A DNA stretch of 64,000 bases from Artemisia argyi (lineage: Eukaryota > Streptophyta > Magnoliopsida > Asterales > Asteraceae), in assembly GCA_030686995.1 (NCBI GenBank), contig CM060703.1:652501-716500 (forward strand), read 5' to 3'. The position numbers and the translations under genes are program-made. The notes beneath the pieces are model-generated. The model did no database searches. It was not told the DNA's origin and worked only from the letters and a program-made list of their open reading frames with translations. Positions 22,048 through 32,914 of this stretch are shown piece by piece; the stretch's first letter is position 1, and every line of letters starts with the position of its first letter.

Positions 22048-23651
22048 ATGAACGAAGAATCTCAATCCGAGGGTTATCAAGAAGTCAACCACGATGGGGA
22101 AAAATAACGGGAACCGAGGAAGTTTTGGTAAACCCGGCTTATCCGGAACAGTTAGTAATCATCGGAATGAATTTCTCAAGAGAAGGGCGGAAAAGCCTTA
22201 TTGAGCTTTTACGAAAAAATAAAGATATATTTGCTTGGCAACCGTCGGATATGACTGGGGTCCCTAGATGGTTGATCAATCATCGGCTGAATGTTAATAT
22301 GATGGACACCCCTGTAGCTCAGAAAAAACGAAGTCTATCCGCGGAAAAGAATCAGATTGTGACAAAGGAAGTGGAGGAATGGTTGAAAGCAGGGATTGTT
22401 AGACCCGTCAAGTACCCCACGTGGATCTCCAATCCGGTCCTGATGAAGAAGTGTGACGGAAGTTGGAGAATGTGCATCGACTTCAAAAACCTCAACTCTT
22501 CATGTCCGAAAGATTACTACCCATTACCAGAGATTGACTGGAAGATAGAGTCGATAGCAGGCTTCAGATACAAATGCTTTTTGGATGCCTACAAAGGATA
22601 TCACCAAGTTCAAATGGCCGAAGAAGATGAAGAAAAGACAGCGTTTTACACGGAGCAAGGTACATATTGCTATACCAAGATGCCCTTCGGACTCAAGAAC
22701 GCAGGGGCAACCTACCAACGTTTAGTGGACTCGGCTTTCCAAGGCCAGATCGGCAGAAATTTAGAAGCTTATGTAGATGACATGGTGGTCAAAAGCAAAA
22801 GCGAGAAAGAAATGTTAGCCGATATTTCTGAAACCTTTCACAATCTCCGGAAAATAAACATGAAGCTAAATCCGAGGAAATGCTCCTTCGGCGTTGAGGA
22901 AGGAAAATTTTTGGGCTATATTGTAACGTCCGAAGGAATAAGGGCAAATCCAAAGAAAACGAAGGCGATTGCTGAAATGAAATCTCCGTCCACTTTGAAG
23001 GAAATGCAAAGTCTAAGTGGAAAATTGGCAGCTTTGAACCGTTTTCTAGCAAGATCGGCCGAGAAATCCCTTCCGTTCTTTGAAACTCTGAAAAACATCA
23101 TGAAGGAAAACAAGGACGAATATAGATGGACGGACGAGGCGGAGGAAGCTTTCCAATCCCTCAAACAGCTCATCCTAAAGCTCCCTTTGTTAACCACACC
23201 CAAGCTGAAGGAAGTTTTGTATATTTACCAAGCGGCTTCTCGCCGGGCAATAAGTGCCGTTCTATTGACCGAGAGGGATGGAAGACAATTACCGATTCAT
23301 TATGTCAGCAGGACGTTGCAAGAAGCCGAAAAGAATTACATGCCTATTGAAAAGTTGGCCCTATCACTCCTACATGCGTCTAGACGATTGAGAAGGTATT
23401 TCGAGGCACACCCGATCAAAGTTATAACAGATCAACCCATAAAGCAAATTTTGAACAAAGCAGAAGCCTTGGGGAGGCTTACGAAATATGCCGTGGAGTT
23501 AGGGGCATACGACATAACGTACATACCGAAGAATTTCGTCAAGGGGCAAGTGCTTGCTGACTTCATTTCGGAAGTATCTGTTGAACTTAGAGGGGAGGGC
23601 GATAAGCAAATAACGAAGGAAATACGTGATGTGTTAAGCTCGGCTGAATAG
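22023..23651 (+). CDS. Reverse transcriptase and RNase H of the Tat element
   Basis: RT homology is secure from about 22100, where the frame reads ITGTEEVLVNPAYPEQ. RT blocks are clear: WRMCIDFKNLN, FLDAYKGYHQVQM, FYTEQGTYCYTKMPFGLKNA, and the catalytic AYVDDMVVKS (YVDD box). The RNase H that follows (about 23205-23560) is the usual Ty3 type but lacks a clear first catalytic Asp (VLYIYQAASRRAISAVLL), as in other Tat elements where this copy is degenerate. The frame closes at TAG 23649-23651, and the next domain continues in the same frame, so this is a stop within pol. Confidence 0.9.
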   Translation: MPEVRGKVDERRISIRGLSRSQPRWGKITGTEEVLVNPAYPEQLVIIGMNFSREGRKSLIELLRKNKDIFAWQPSDMTGVPRWLINHRLNVNMMDTPVAQKKRSLSAEKNQIVTKEVEEWLKAGIVRPVKYPTWISNPVLMKKCDGSWRMCIDFKNLNSSCPKDYYPLPEIDWKIESIAGFRYKCFLDAYKGYHQVQMAEEDEEKTAFYTEQGTYCYTKMPFGLKNAGATYQRLVDSAFQGQIGRNLEAYVDDMVVKSKSEKEMLADISETFHNLRKINMKLNPRKCSFGVEEGKFLGYIVTSEGIRANPKKTKAIAEMKSPSTLKEMQSLSGKLAALNRFLARSAEKSLPFFETLKNIMKENKDEYRWTDEAEEAFQSLKQLILKLPLLTTPKLKEVLYIYQAASRRAISAVLLTERDGRQLPIHYVSRTLQEAEKNYMPIEKLALSLLHASRRLRRYFEAHPIKVITDQPIKQILNKAEALGRLTKYAVELGAYDITYIPKNFVKGQVLADFISEVSVELRGEGDKQITKEIRDVLSSAE

Positions 23652-25361
23652 GTACTGTATACATACGGAGCGTCGAGCAAGAAAGGCTCAGGGGCTGGGC
23701 TAGTTCTGATTGGTCCTGACCAAGTGGAACACACCTACGCACTCCGGCTAAACTTCGGAAGCACCAATAACGAGGCAGAATACGAAGCACTCCTTGCCGG
23801 TTTACGTATAGCAAGAAAAATGAATGTCGAAGCCCTCGATGTCAGAGTAGATTCCAAGCTAGTGGCAAGCCAAATAAACGGAGAATTTGTGGCCTCGAAA
23901 GAAAGCATGATACGATACTTAGCAAAAGCAAAGGAGCACATCGGACTGTTCAAAAAGTTTAAAATTCGTAATATTCCGAGGTCTCAGAACCAAAAAGCTG
24001 ATGTCCTGAGCAAATTAGCTTCAGTAGCCTTCAACCATCTCACCAAAGAAGTCTTAGTAGAAGTACTGGAGAAACCATCCACACAAGAAGAGGAAATTAA
24101 AGCTATTGTAGAAGAAGAAGAAGACAACTGGATGACACCCATCATTAGATGTTTGCAAGATGACATTTGGCCGGAAGACCCGAACGAAGCAAGAACACTC
24201 CAGATGAAAATCCCTCACTATGTCATGGAAGGAAACGTACTATTCAAAAAATCCTACTTAGGTCCGATGGCACGTTGTGTTAGACCCCTGCAGGCGAATT
24301 ATATCATCCGAGAGGTTCATGAAGGTGCATGTGGCATGCATGCCGGCCCAAGGTCCGTCGTGGCGAAACTCATTAGGCAAGGGTACTACTGGCCAACCAT
24401 GCATCAAGACGCTAGGGAGGAAATAAATAGATGTGACTCGTGTCAAATTCACGCCCCGGTACCGAAACTACCTATAACTATACTGACCTCTATCATGGCC
24501 CCATGGCCCTTTTACGAATGGGGAATGGATGTGCTTGGTCCACTGACGGAAGCCCCGGGGAAGGTGAGGTATGTAATCGTGGCAATAGATTACTTCACCA
24601 AATGGATAGAAGCAAAACCTCTAGCAAGGACGACGGGTAAGGAGGTGAAAAAGTTCGTATGGGACAACATAGTTTGTCGGTTCGGACTCCCGGCTATCAT
24701 TGTCACTGATAATGGGACAAATTTCGTAAACGACCCCTTCAAGAGTTGGTGTGCAAAACTGAAAATAAAACAGATCAACACGGCTGTCGCACATCCTCAG
24801 GCCAACGGTTTAGTAGAAAGGGCCAACGGAAGCCTCATGCACGGTATAAAGACAAGGTTAGGTAGGGCGAAGGCCAGATGGGTCGATGAGTTACCCAACG
24901 TCTTATGGGCATACAGAACATCTTTGAAAACATGCAACGGCGAAACGCCTTTCAGCCTCACGTATGGCAGTGAAGCCGTCATACCGGCCGAGATTGGGAT
25001 GCCAACACACCGTACCATGATGTTCAACCCGGACGAGAATGAAGAAGAGCAACGTCTAAATTTAGACTTGCTACAAGAAAGGCGTGAAATGGCAGCAATA
25101 CGAGAAGCAAAGTACAAAGCCAAAGTTGAACAATACTACAACCGTAGGGTTCGTCCGGTGTCATTTAAGGCAGGAGATTTTGTTTACAGGAGAAACGAGG
25201 CTAGTAGAGTAGAAAGCCAAGGGAAATTAGGCCCAAACTGGGAAGGTCCTTACCGGGTGGTGGAAGCATATCGCAACGGTTCATACAAACTCGAAGCAAT
25301 GGATGGAAAAGATATTCCCCGAACATGGCATGCAATCAACCTCCGTAATTGTTTTCGTTAA
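23652..25361 (+). CDS. Second (archaeal-type) RNase H plus integrase of the Tat element
   Basis: Reading on from the TAG, the frame gives VLYTYGASSKKGSGAGLVL, NNEAEYEALLAGLRIA and NQKADVLSKLA: the additional RNase H found in Tat elements. The residue expected to be the first catalytic Asp (YTDGAS) is Tyr here. From about 24300 comes integrase: the zinc finger with HEGACGMHAG and RCDSCQIH, the DDE core (WGMDVLGPL, IVTDNGTNF, HPQANGLVERANGSL), and the C-terminal GPY module (LGPNWEGPYRVV). It ends at TAA 25361. The integrase part itself has no stop. Confidence 0.9.
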   Translation, partial: VLYTYGASSKKGSGAGLVLIGPDQVEHTYALRLNFGSTNNEAEYEALLAGLRIARKMNVEALDVRVDSKLVASQINGEFVASKESMIRYLAKAKEHIGLFKKFKIRNIPRSQNQKADVLSKLASVAFNHLTKEVLVEVLEKPSTQEEEIKAIVEEEEDNWMTPIIRCLQDDIWPEDPNEARTLQMKIPHYVMEGNVLFKKSYLGPMARCVRPLQANYIIREVHEGACGMHAGPRSVVAKLIRQGYYWPTMHQDAREEINRCDSCQIHAPVPKLPITILTSIMAPWPFYEWGMDVLGPLTEAPGKVRYVIVAIDYFTKWIEAKPLARTTGKEVKKFVWDNIVCRFGLPAIIVTDNGTNFVNDPFKSWCAKLKIKQINTAVAHPQANGLVERANGSLMHGIKTRLGRAKARWVDELPNVLWAYRTSLKTCNGETPFSLTYGSEAVIPAEIGMPTHRTMMFNPDENEEEQRLNLDLLQERREMAAIREAKYKAKVEQYYNRRVRPVSFKAGDFVYRRNEASRVESQGKLGPNWEGPYRVVEAYRNGSYKLEAMDGKDIPRTWHAINLRNCFR

Positions 25362-25485
25362 TTGTAATGTAAGAACTTCATTTATGATATCCTATCTTCC
25401 CCATCATCGGGGAAGAAATTTTCCGCTATTAATTAATGTTTAGAACAAACGGGTCGTTACGGTGCACCGTCAGTCAAAAAAGGAT

Positions 25486-26040
25486 GGGTCGTTATAATAC
25501 ACCATTCGTCCAACGGGTCGTTAGATTTACACCATTCGGTAATGATTTTCTGGGTCGTTATAATACACCATTCGTCCAACGGGTCGTTAGATTTACACCG
25601 TTCGGTAATGATTTTCTGGGTCGTTATAATACACCATTCGTGCACGGGTCGTTAGATTTACACCGTTCGGAAAATAATATAATTGTTTAAATGTTTCGTC
25701 CAAAAAAGGATGAGTCGTTATAATACACCATTCGTCCAACGGGTCGTTAGATTTACACCGTTTGGTAATGTTATAATTGTTCAAGTGTTTCATCCAACAA
25801 AGGATGGGTCGTTATAATACACCATTCGTCCAACGGGTCATAAGATTTATACCGTTAGGTAATGTTAAAATTGTTCAAGTATGTCATCCGACAAAGGATG
25901 AGTCGTTAAAGTACACCATTTGACCAACGGTTCGTTAAATTTACACCGTTCGGTAATAAAGCTGTTAAAAGTGTTTCATCCAATGAACGAATCGTTACAT
26001 TACACAGTTAATCAAAGAGATGAGTCGTTACAGAATACCA
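25486..26040 (+). repeat. 66-bp minisatellite 3' of integrase
   Basis: Units begin GGGTCGTTATAATACACCAT and contain a second GGGTCGTTAGATTTACACC half. The first full units start at 25486, 25552 and 25618 (66-bp spacing), then diverge and lose regularity to about 26040. Tandem repeats in this position are known in Tat/Ogre elements and can seed satellites. Confidence 0.85.
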
Positions 26041-26183
26041 TTCGTCAAATATGTAAAAGATAATACATGCAAAAGATAATACTGAATAACATATGTTCAA
26101 AACAAAATGTATTTCATCACGGACACACCATTCCGATATCCTAAATTACAAGAGTTTGAAGCAAGTTGTCCAGATGAACATAA

Positions 26184-28797
26184 TTACAAGAAAGCACTCT
26201 CATTTACTTTCTTATCCCCATCCTTCAGGTTTGAGGGTTCGGCAACAGTTACTGCAGGAGTCTCCTTAACCGGAATGCTTGGTTCGGGGGGTCCAGAGCC
26301 CTCCGGCTGCAAATTCATTAAGTCCCCCAACGGTAGACGGTAAGACCCAGCCACCTTCTGCACATACGGATACTCGGCAACAAAATTTTTGTTAAACTCA
26401 GCCTTCCACGTCGCCGGTGCATCCTGGTTAAGATTTTTCACTTGACTCAGAACCCTTTCGACATCCTCCTCCTTGCGGTTCACCTTAACTCCACCATCAA
26501 ACTCGGCTTTCACGCCGTCAATAAACCCAGCGGTATAAGAGAGGCTGTACACTCGGCCCATGCTCTTCTTGTACTCTCGACTTTGAAAAAGTCGACGGCA
26601 GACAGCCGGAAGAAGTTCCTTTACCGTATTATGGCGAATGATTTCAGACTGGGCAAGCCTGGCTGTCAAGTGTTTATTTTGCTCCTTCAGCTCATTCACC
26701 TCGGAAGACTTATCGGCCAGTTGCCTTTCAAGTTCTCTGATCTTGGCAGCCTGGGAGGAGGCCGTTGAGCGCCACTCATTCTTCTCTTTCTCCATTTCCT
26801 CTAGCTGTTCAACCAAACCTTCTTGACGAGTGGACGCAGCGCTTACCTCATCCTCCAAGGCCTTGAACTCCTTGAACAACTGATCAAAGTTCCTCATCTT
26901 AGCACCACGCTCGTCCTCAACCTCCTTGAGCCTCTCAGATAAACCTCCGCAACCCTCATGAACAGCCGTTAGTTCCCGGCGCTCTCGGTTCAACTGACTG
27001 AAGCGCTTCAGCAACTCGGCCTGGAGGATCACCCCGCAACCAACATTAATATAGGCCTGACGAACCAATTGGTTGTTGTTAAGTCCAGAGACAGCCTCTT
27101 CTTCAGCAGGGGTGGCAAGGTGGTCCATCATCTCCCGGCAGGCCCTAAAGGAATTCATTCGAACATCATCCCGAAGGGTCCACCCGGGAACGAAATATCC
27201 TCCAGGTTTGATCCGAATTACCTGAAAAGGCATTTCAGAAACATCAGTGGCAAAAAAAAAAAAAAAAACAAAAAAAAACAAAAAAAAAAAAAAAAAAAAA
27301 AAAAAACAAAGAAGAGACTTGTCTTCAGATAAACATACCGGGTTCTACCGGAGGGGACTTGTTTGAAGGCTCCTGGGAGTGAGAAGCATGATGTTCGGAA
27401 TGAGCTGTATGGATGGACACATCTGCCAAAAGGAAAAAATAATAAGTGAACAATATCTCAAAAGAAAAGGTAAGCGGACTACGTACCGTGGGAATGAGAG
27501 TTGGGGGGACGCTCCAAATTCTCCTCGTCATTTTGCCCTGCCCCTTCTCCGTCCTTGGCTGGGGAATTTTCCTTTTCCACCCCCTCCTCGGTCTGTGGTT
27601 CGGCTTGGTTGATTGGAGTGACGTCTATGGTACCGGTTCCCGACGATACAACTACCTCCTCATCCAACATTTTCTTCCTACGCTTAGGAACAACCTTAGT
27701 GGTCGGAGCAGGTTTTCTCTTCACAGCGGGCTGCTTCTCCCTCTGTTTCCTCTCTTTCTCCTCCCGGGCGGCTACCACCTCATCATCAGCAACCTCAACC
27801 ACCTTCTGAAGATTGCTCTTTGCTAGAGGTTTCTTCCCCGGAGAGAGTGGTTTAGCTGTACGGTCCGGATGAACATATCCCTCGGGAAAGGCTTCCCCTT
27901 TGCTAACCTCCGTTCCCTCCAAGTCCGGAAGCTCTAAATACTCAGACATGGTAATAACTACAAAAAAAAAGAGGGGGAGGTAAGCAAATAAGTACAAAAC
28001 GGAATAAGTAACAAAAGCAGCTGATACAAAGTAAATAAATTACCATGCCCCCCGGCATCCTTAACAACAAGTCTATGCCCGGTAAACTGAAAAACCCTGC
28101 AAAGCCCATACTCATACAAAAGACTTGAAGGAGTCTTCCGAAGAGCTATTGTCTTGCTAGCAATCTTCTTGGCATCGCGCACATAATAATTCTCCGAAAA
28201 CTTGTCCGAGATCTTGGAATCTTTGTGCCTCCAAGGCATGGCATCCGGAATGGCCCTATAGTCTATCAAGAAAAAGAAGTCTTTCCAAAACTTTAGACCT
28301 GTCAATACCTCTTCGAAGCATTTCATAGCCCTCTTACCGGTTCGGCTCTCAAACGAGAACCAATGACCTTGCTTGCACAACCGATAGAAAACCCTAAAAA
28401 GGGGAACAGTCGGCGTAACGTTTAGGCTATAGCATCGGACCTCGAAGAGGGTCACCCTATTCAGCCCTATAGGAACGAGTTGGGAAATATGCACCCGGAA
28501 ATACCCTATAACAGCTAGAAGAAAGGAAGAGAAGGGAACCCTAACTCCTCCTAATTTAATCTGCTGAACGTACAAACCTATTTTACTATCCGGTAACTCA
28601 CTCATCGTCCAACCATCCGGCGGTAACATAGGATGCAAATCGGCTGGAATTCCATAATCTATACAAAGTTCATCTAACGAATGTTGGGATAACTTAGAGA
28701 CATGAACGTGCATATCGAATTTTCCTATGGGTTTAGCCCTACTGGTCGTGGGATTCTCATCCGGGACGTTCATCTCGCCGGGTTCACTAGCAGCCAT
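26184..28797 (-). CDS. Spliced antisense gene of the Tat element: Transposase_28-like domain plus coiled coil
   Basis: On the opposite strand to gag-pol. Exon 1 (28797-28044) starts at an ATG and encodes the putative gypsy-type transposon domain (Pfam Transposase_28): IPADLHPMLPPDGWTMSELP, IGYFRVHISQLVPIGLNRV, FRVFYRLCKQGHWFSF. Exon 2 (27957-27487) is basic and Lys/Glu-rich with PKRRKK as a possible nuclear signal. Exon 3 (27422-27339) is short. Donors are G/GTAATT, G/GTACGT and G/GTATGT; acceptors are TTGTAG and TTGGCAG. Phases agree for exons 1-3. The last exon (27221 to stop 26184) encodes a long coiled coil (about residues 80-230 of that exon), but its phase is off by one at the CAG/GTAATT acceptor, so either another junction is used or this copy has a frameshift. 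The biochemical role is unknown; despite the Pfam name no transposase activity is established. Confidence 0.75.
27249..27306. repeat. Poly-A run with scattered C (intron of the antisense gene)
   Basis: A nearly pure A tract on the plus strand, read as a long pyrimidine tract just ahead of the last acceptor of the antisense gene. Confidence 0.85.
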
Positions 28798-28961
28798 GTA
28801 AAAAGAATGCCGAGGAGTAGGTAAAAAAAAAGAAAAGTATAAAGAGTAGAGTGACGCACCTCGGATGAAACTTAATACAAAAGATGAAAAACTCTCCGGC
28901 GAAATCAAGGTATGAACGATAAAAACAAGACAGCAAGTGTAAAAGGGAAAGTTGGAATGCA

Positions 28962-28972
28962 GTATTTATAGT
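28962..28972 (-). promoter_or_regulatory. TATA box of the antisense gene
   Basis: The minus strand reads CACTATAAATACTGC, about 165 bp upstream of the antisense ATG. It lies outside the LTR, so the gene appears to have its own promoter. Confidence 0.6.
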
Positions 28973-29241
28973 GAGGGCATGGAAGAACGTGAAATGTCGT
29001 ACAGCGTGCCGGTGACGTGGCAACACTTGGATCGTCAGATCTTGGTGGCAGGTGACTAGTGGCATCCAGCTGTAGTCCACTGGGGAATATAATATTGTTT
29101 TATTTCGGCCCATGGGCCACAATGGGCTAAGAGGCCTTAAGAACCCATCGGCAAGTCACAATCTTAACAATATAGCGAAATCATTATAGACAAGTATTGA
29201 ACCATCACTCTACGACCGATGCTCCAATACTGGGGGGGACA

Positions 29242-29665
29242 TGTCGGCGTATGTGCCCGAATGGTTCGTACCCTTCGGATCTTAGTCTCGCCTTCGGTAC
29301 GAAACCCTCCGGATTTTAGCGTATATCCGAAGGGTAGACCAAGTGTCGCCATCCCAGGTTTTCAGGGACCTTGTCGGCCAAGTGGTCTGACATTTACTAC
29401 TGTATGCTCTTTCCCGAGGCAGGGCAGGTAATGAAAGAGGTAGTATAAATACCTCTATCTCATTTATGTCACAGGACCAACACACACCTACTACATTAAC
29501 TCACGCTCCTCCCTGAACCTTCATATCACATATACTTACCCACACACCGGAGGTGGGTCCTGGGATAACACCCGGGGCGAGCCTAACGTGTGCTTCTTGT
29601 GTGCAGGACCAGTTCCGAAGGACCCCGCACGAGATAGAGTCCCTTCGCAAGAATTTACTTTAACA
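29242..29665 (+). repeat. 3' LTR of the Tat element
   Basis: It is 424 bp with TATA at 29444. By eye it differs from the 5' LTR at five positions, all in the last half (for example CCCCTATC versus CCTCTATC, and CATGACTAAC versus CAGGACCAAC). Confidence 0.95.
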
Positions 29666-30572
29666 AAGTATTTAGCTTTTCCATAGAAAGATAAAAGAAG
29701 TGGTATACATATAATATGTTGCCATCTTGGCTTTTGCTTATGACCCTTTTGTATATTGTGATGCATAGAAATGAAATAAGAAAGGAGACAGTCGTGTCAA
29801 AGTAACACAAAAAGAAATTTAGATGAGAACCAATGGGATGATAGTGTGCCCAAAAAGAATTTCTTATACTACTACTGTAATAAAAAAGTCCATATAATCA
29901 GCCGCCCCATTTCAAAAATGAATGTTGAGTGCTTTGCACTACCCATTTTAATAAAACAAAAAGTATAAATCAACTAATTAATCCAAAGTTCACAAAAGGA
30001 TTATACCTAATTAAGTCATGCATTAGTAATAAAATTTACATGATGCATGCATGTACGTACGTCTTTGTTTAGAATCTTACGTATACTTGTTAGATAGTCT
30101 AAAACTAGTTTAAATTGTATAAGAAGTTTGAAGCTAGCAAGGTTACTTAGATCAAATAGATACGAAATAGAAGTCAAAAAGATGGATGGTGAAGAAAGCA
30201 ACGAGCTAGCTTGTAATATGCACAAGTGTTGACACTTTCCCCTGTGGACAATAGTGTATATATATCTTTTGAACACCAAGACGACTGACTACTCAAAAGC
30301 TAGCATATATAAAAAAGTTACAGTAATAATTAGTCCCACAACCACAATGCTTTTTTTCTCATGCGATAACGTACCCTACAAATTCACTATGTGTCAATAT
30401 CACGATACTGGGACCTGACCTAATTAAACCAATTAACCTAACGCGAGTCGATAACGTGCTTCCAAAAATGTGCGTTAGTTTTCCTCATTATTGGTCACTT
30501 CAAAGAAGGCGTGCAAATCTAGTAGAGAGCGAATGAAAGGAACCAGTCTATATATGTTGCAAGAACAGACAA

Positions 30573-30720
30573 AGTTTTATTCAAACATTAGCTACATCTC
30601 TTAATCTACTTTACAATGTCGTAGACTACTCGAGAACGAAAATTGTAAAGTTTTATTCAAACATCAGCTAGCTACATCTCTTAATCTACTTTACAATGTC
30701 GTAAAGTATTCTAGAACAAA
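30573..30720. repeat. Tandem duplication of about 70 bp
   Basis: AGTTTTATTCAAACAT, then AGCTACATCTCTTAATCTAC and TTTACAATGTCGTA, occur twice in succession with a few differences. Confidence 0.75.
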
Positions 30721-31002
30721 AAATGTTGCAAACGATCATGGAGTGTGTAAAACTTTAATTAACCAAACTAACTAGTGATCGAGGAGAATGCATGCACCTT
30801 GTGTGTGTAAAATAGGTGTCAGTCAGTTTTCAGAAATTAAGTACGACTTTATCAGTTGAGAACCGACTTTTCTTTTGGAATGAATGAAAATTACTATAAA
30901 AGTTTTTGGCTCCACTTACTTTGCTTTAATCACACAAATATATATAACAGTGATGAAACTCAAAACTTATACATATACGTTCACACAATGTACGTCGTCG
31001 TT

Positions 31003-31165
31003 AAATGGTTTTGTTTTCTTGTCTAGAAAATAGGAAGTATCTTGTTATATAAGCCTTTCGCCTATGTAACGGGCTGAGATATGGGAATCACTCATATCCG
31101 TTGTACTTAAATGTTTTTTGGAGTAATGTATTTACCGGGTCGTTGGCCTTTTACTCAAAAAAAAA
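31003..31165 (+). mobile_element. Short poly-A retroposon (LINE 3' end or SINE) with 18-bp duplication
   Basis: The 163-bp insert ends in a short A run and is flanked by identical 18-bp repeats ACAATGTACGTCGTCGTT (30985-31002 and 31166-31183). Poly-A plus a long duplication is the mark of target-primed reverse transcription. The tail text (CCGGGTCGTTGGCCTTTTAC) looks like a LINE 3' end, but no open frame is present. Confidence 0.75.
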
Positions 31166-31784
31166 ACAATGTACGTCGTCGTTCTCACGTACACTTACTG
31201 ATAGAGATTTGGGTTGTTCTCAAAAACGTTATTCCGGTTAACAACCGGGCTAAAGCAAAGAAACTTAATTAACTGATCATCAAGCTAGAAAGAAAAATGT
31301 GTGATAACTTTCTATATCAATAAAAGGCACAAACGATGTTGACAAGTTCAAAATTTTCAATAAAAAGTCAAACAACAATAGTATCTTGAACTAATTAAAG
31401 ACACAATGATGAACCACCAGAGTGTTTAAATGATACACTAATGATGGAAAACACGTGTAGGATTATCCTAAAAAGGTTTGCTAAACTTGTTTACTTATAC
31501 AAAAATGGCAGGTGTTAGTTTACTTAATTTCCAAGTGTAAACAAAGCTTAGTGGTTTGACTATATATATAGATGGTCGGCTTTAAGTGAAAGCAAAGTGT
31601 GAACAAAAGGAAGTCCAAGAAGCCATGAACACCAATCAAATTTATCGAGAAATATACAAGTAACACTTGTGTTTTTCTCACTACTTATATTAGTGGGTGG
31701 GTATCTCACAAGGTCAACACAACAAACGACTAACGTATAATATCTAAACAATTCTACTCTTATAACATCAAAGCATCTATAGAA

Positions 31785-31862
31785 TGTTTTTTTAAGTCAA
31801 CCTTCTAAGATAATGAATATAAAACCATATGATCAGTCATTACCAACTGAGCTACGCGTCAT
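31785..31862 (-). other. tRNA-like A-box, possible SINE remnant
   Basis: The minus strand reads GCGTAGCTCAGTTGGTAATG at 31841-31858, matching the tRNA A-box (TRGCNNAGTNGG). No good B-box follows at the expected distance and no cloverleaf forms, so this is not a functional tRNA. It may be a decayed tRNA-derived SINE. Confidence 0.35.
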
Positions 31863-32914
31863 TTATGTTGACGTATATAAGTTGTTGAGTAGTCCTTAAC
31901 CATCTTATTTATACGTGTGGGTTATAAAGTTTTATATATAAAATCGTACGTACACGAGTCGTATATGTATATCCATAAAATTATGTGACCTAGGCCAGCC
32001 CATCACCACCTCTATGATTGGCCTATCCTTATTTGATACCATATATATTGTCCTTTGCTTACACTATTTTTGAGGTGTCACAAACTTATTAAAACACCTA
32101 AATTTGTCTCAATTTTGATTCGGAAATAGTATGATCAATAATTGAGATGTTTGAGAAGCCAACATGTCTCCAACTCATGCTACAGATTCTGTTGATTATA
32201 TGACGTAAAACCGCCCTTTTAACTTGTTATTTTGATTGTCCTTTCACTTGTATAAGCTCCGGGTTTCGATTTTGGTTCTTGTTTGGTACAAGCAGCACCG
32301 AGACGTACGTGAGCTGATGATATCAAGATGTTGAACCGTAGGGACAATCAATGTTCTATCAGGTTGCGCAACCATTGTGTCAAAAAGGTCAAAGTCCAAC
32401 AAACTATACAAAATGATGACCATATCAAGTTAGTAACTATCATGGACAAGTCAAATAACCAATCACAAAAATTATGGATCGACTTCCATTTGGTCAAAAA
32501 GCTTTTTTTTAAAAGTGTTGCAACACGCATCATCTTCAAAAAGTATACATTGGTCTATGCTTACAAGCTAAGAACATCACATTATAGTTAACGTGAAGTG
32601 TCTGCAACGATAGAGACCAATAACAAATCTAGAAGCTTAGATAATATCTAATAAATTTTAAATTTCTAACCACACAAACAACCCCTTAAGTTCCTATCGA
32701 TAACTAGAGAACAAAATCGAAAAACTATAATGCGGTTAGCTAATGACACCTTGAACGTCTACACCTTCTATACCATTTGCAACTCCACGTACCTAAAGAA
32801 AAAAGAATAACCCAAATTTTTAACTACGATAGTAAATTTAAGTTGTCTGTAACATAAAAGACTTTTAAGGAGCTTACGAATACAAGTCACCTTAAATGAT
32901 TACGAATATTCCTT

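Larger units (their letters stand above)
19689..29665 (+). mobile_element. Complete Ty3/gypsy retrotransposon, Tat type, with antisense gene
   Basis: This 9977-bp element has 424-bp LTRs at both ends and a perfect target duplication AAGTA (19684-19688 and 29666-29670). The order is LTR, primer site, gag, protease, RT, RNase H, a second RNase H, integrase, minisatellite, antisense gene, purine tract TGGGGGGGACA, LTR. The second RNase H after the usual one, and an antisense open frame downstream of integrase, are hallmarks of the plant Tat lineage. I count five differences between the LTRs, so insertion was recent, yet the coding frames carry several stops and shifts. Confidence 0.93.
29671..32914. 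other. Intergenic region between the Tat element and DBR1
   Basis: I find no protein gene. It holds a local tandem duplication (30573-30720), a short poly-A retroposon (31003-31165) and a tRNA-like A-box (31840-31855). The rest is unremarkable AT-rich DNA. Confidence 0.6.

Noticed and set aside
26442..26826. Plus-strand frames opposite the coiled coil
   Set aside because: Complementary shadows of the antisense exon, lacking splice logic or domains.
27069..27332. Plus-strand frame ending in poly-Lys
   Set aside because: Shadow of the antisense gene running into the A tract.
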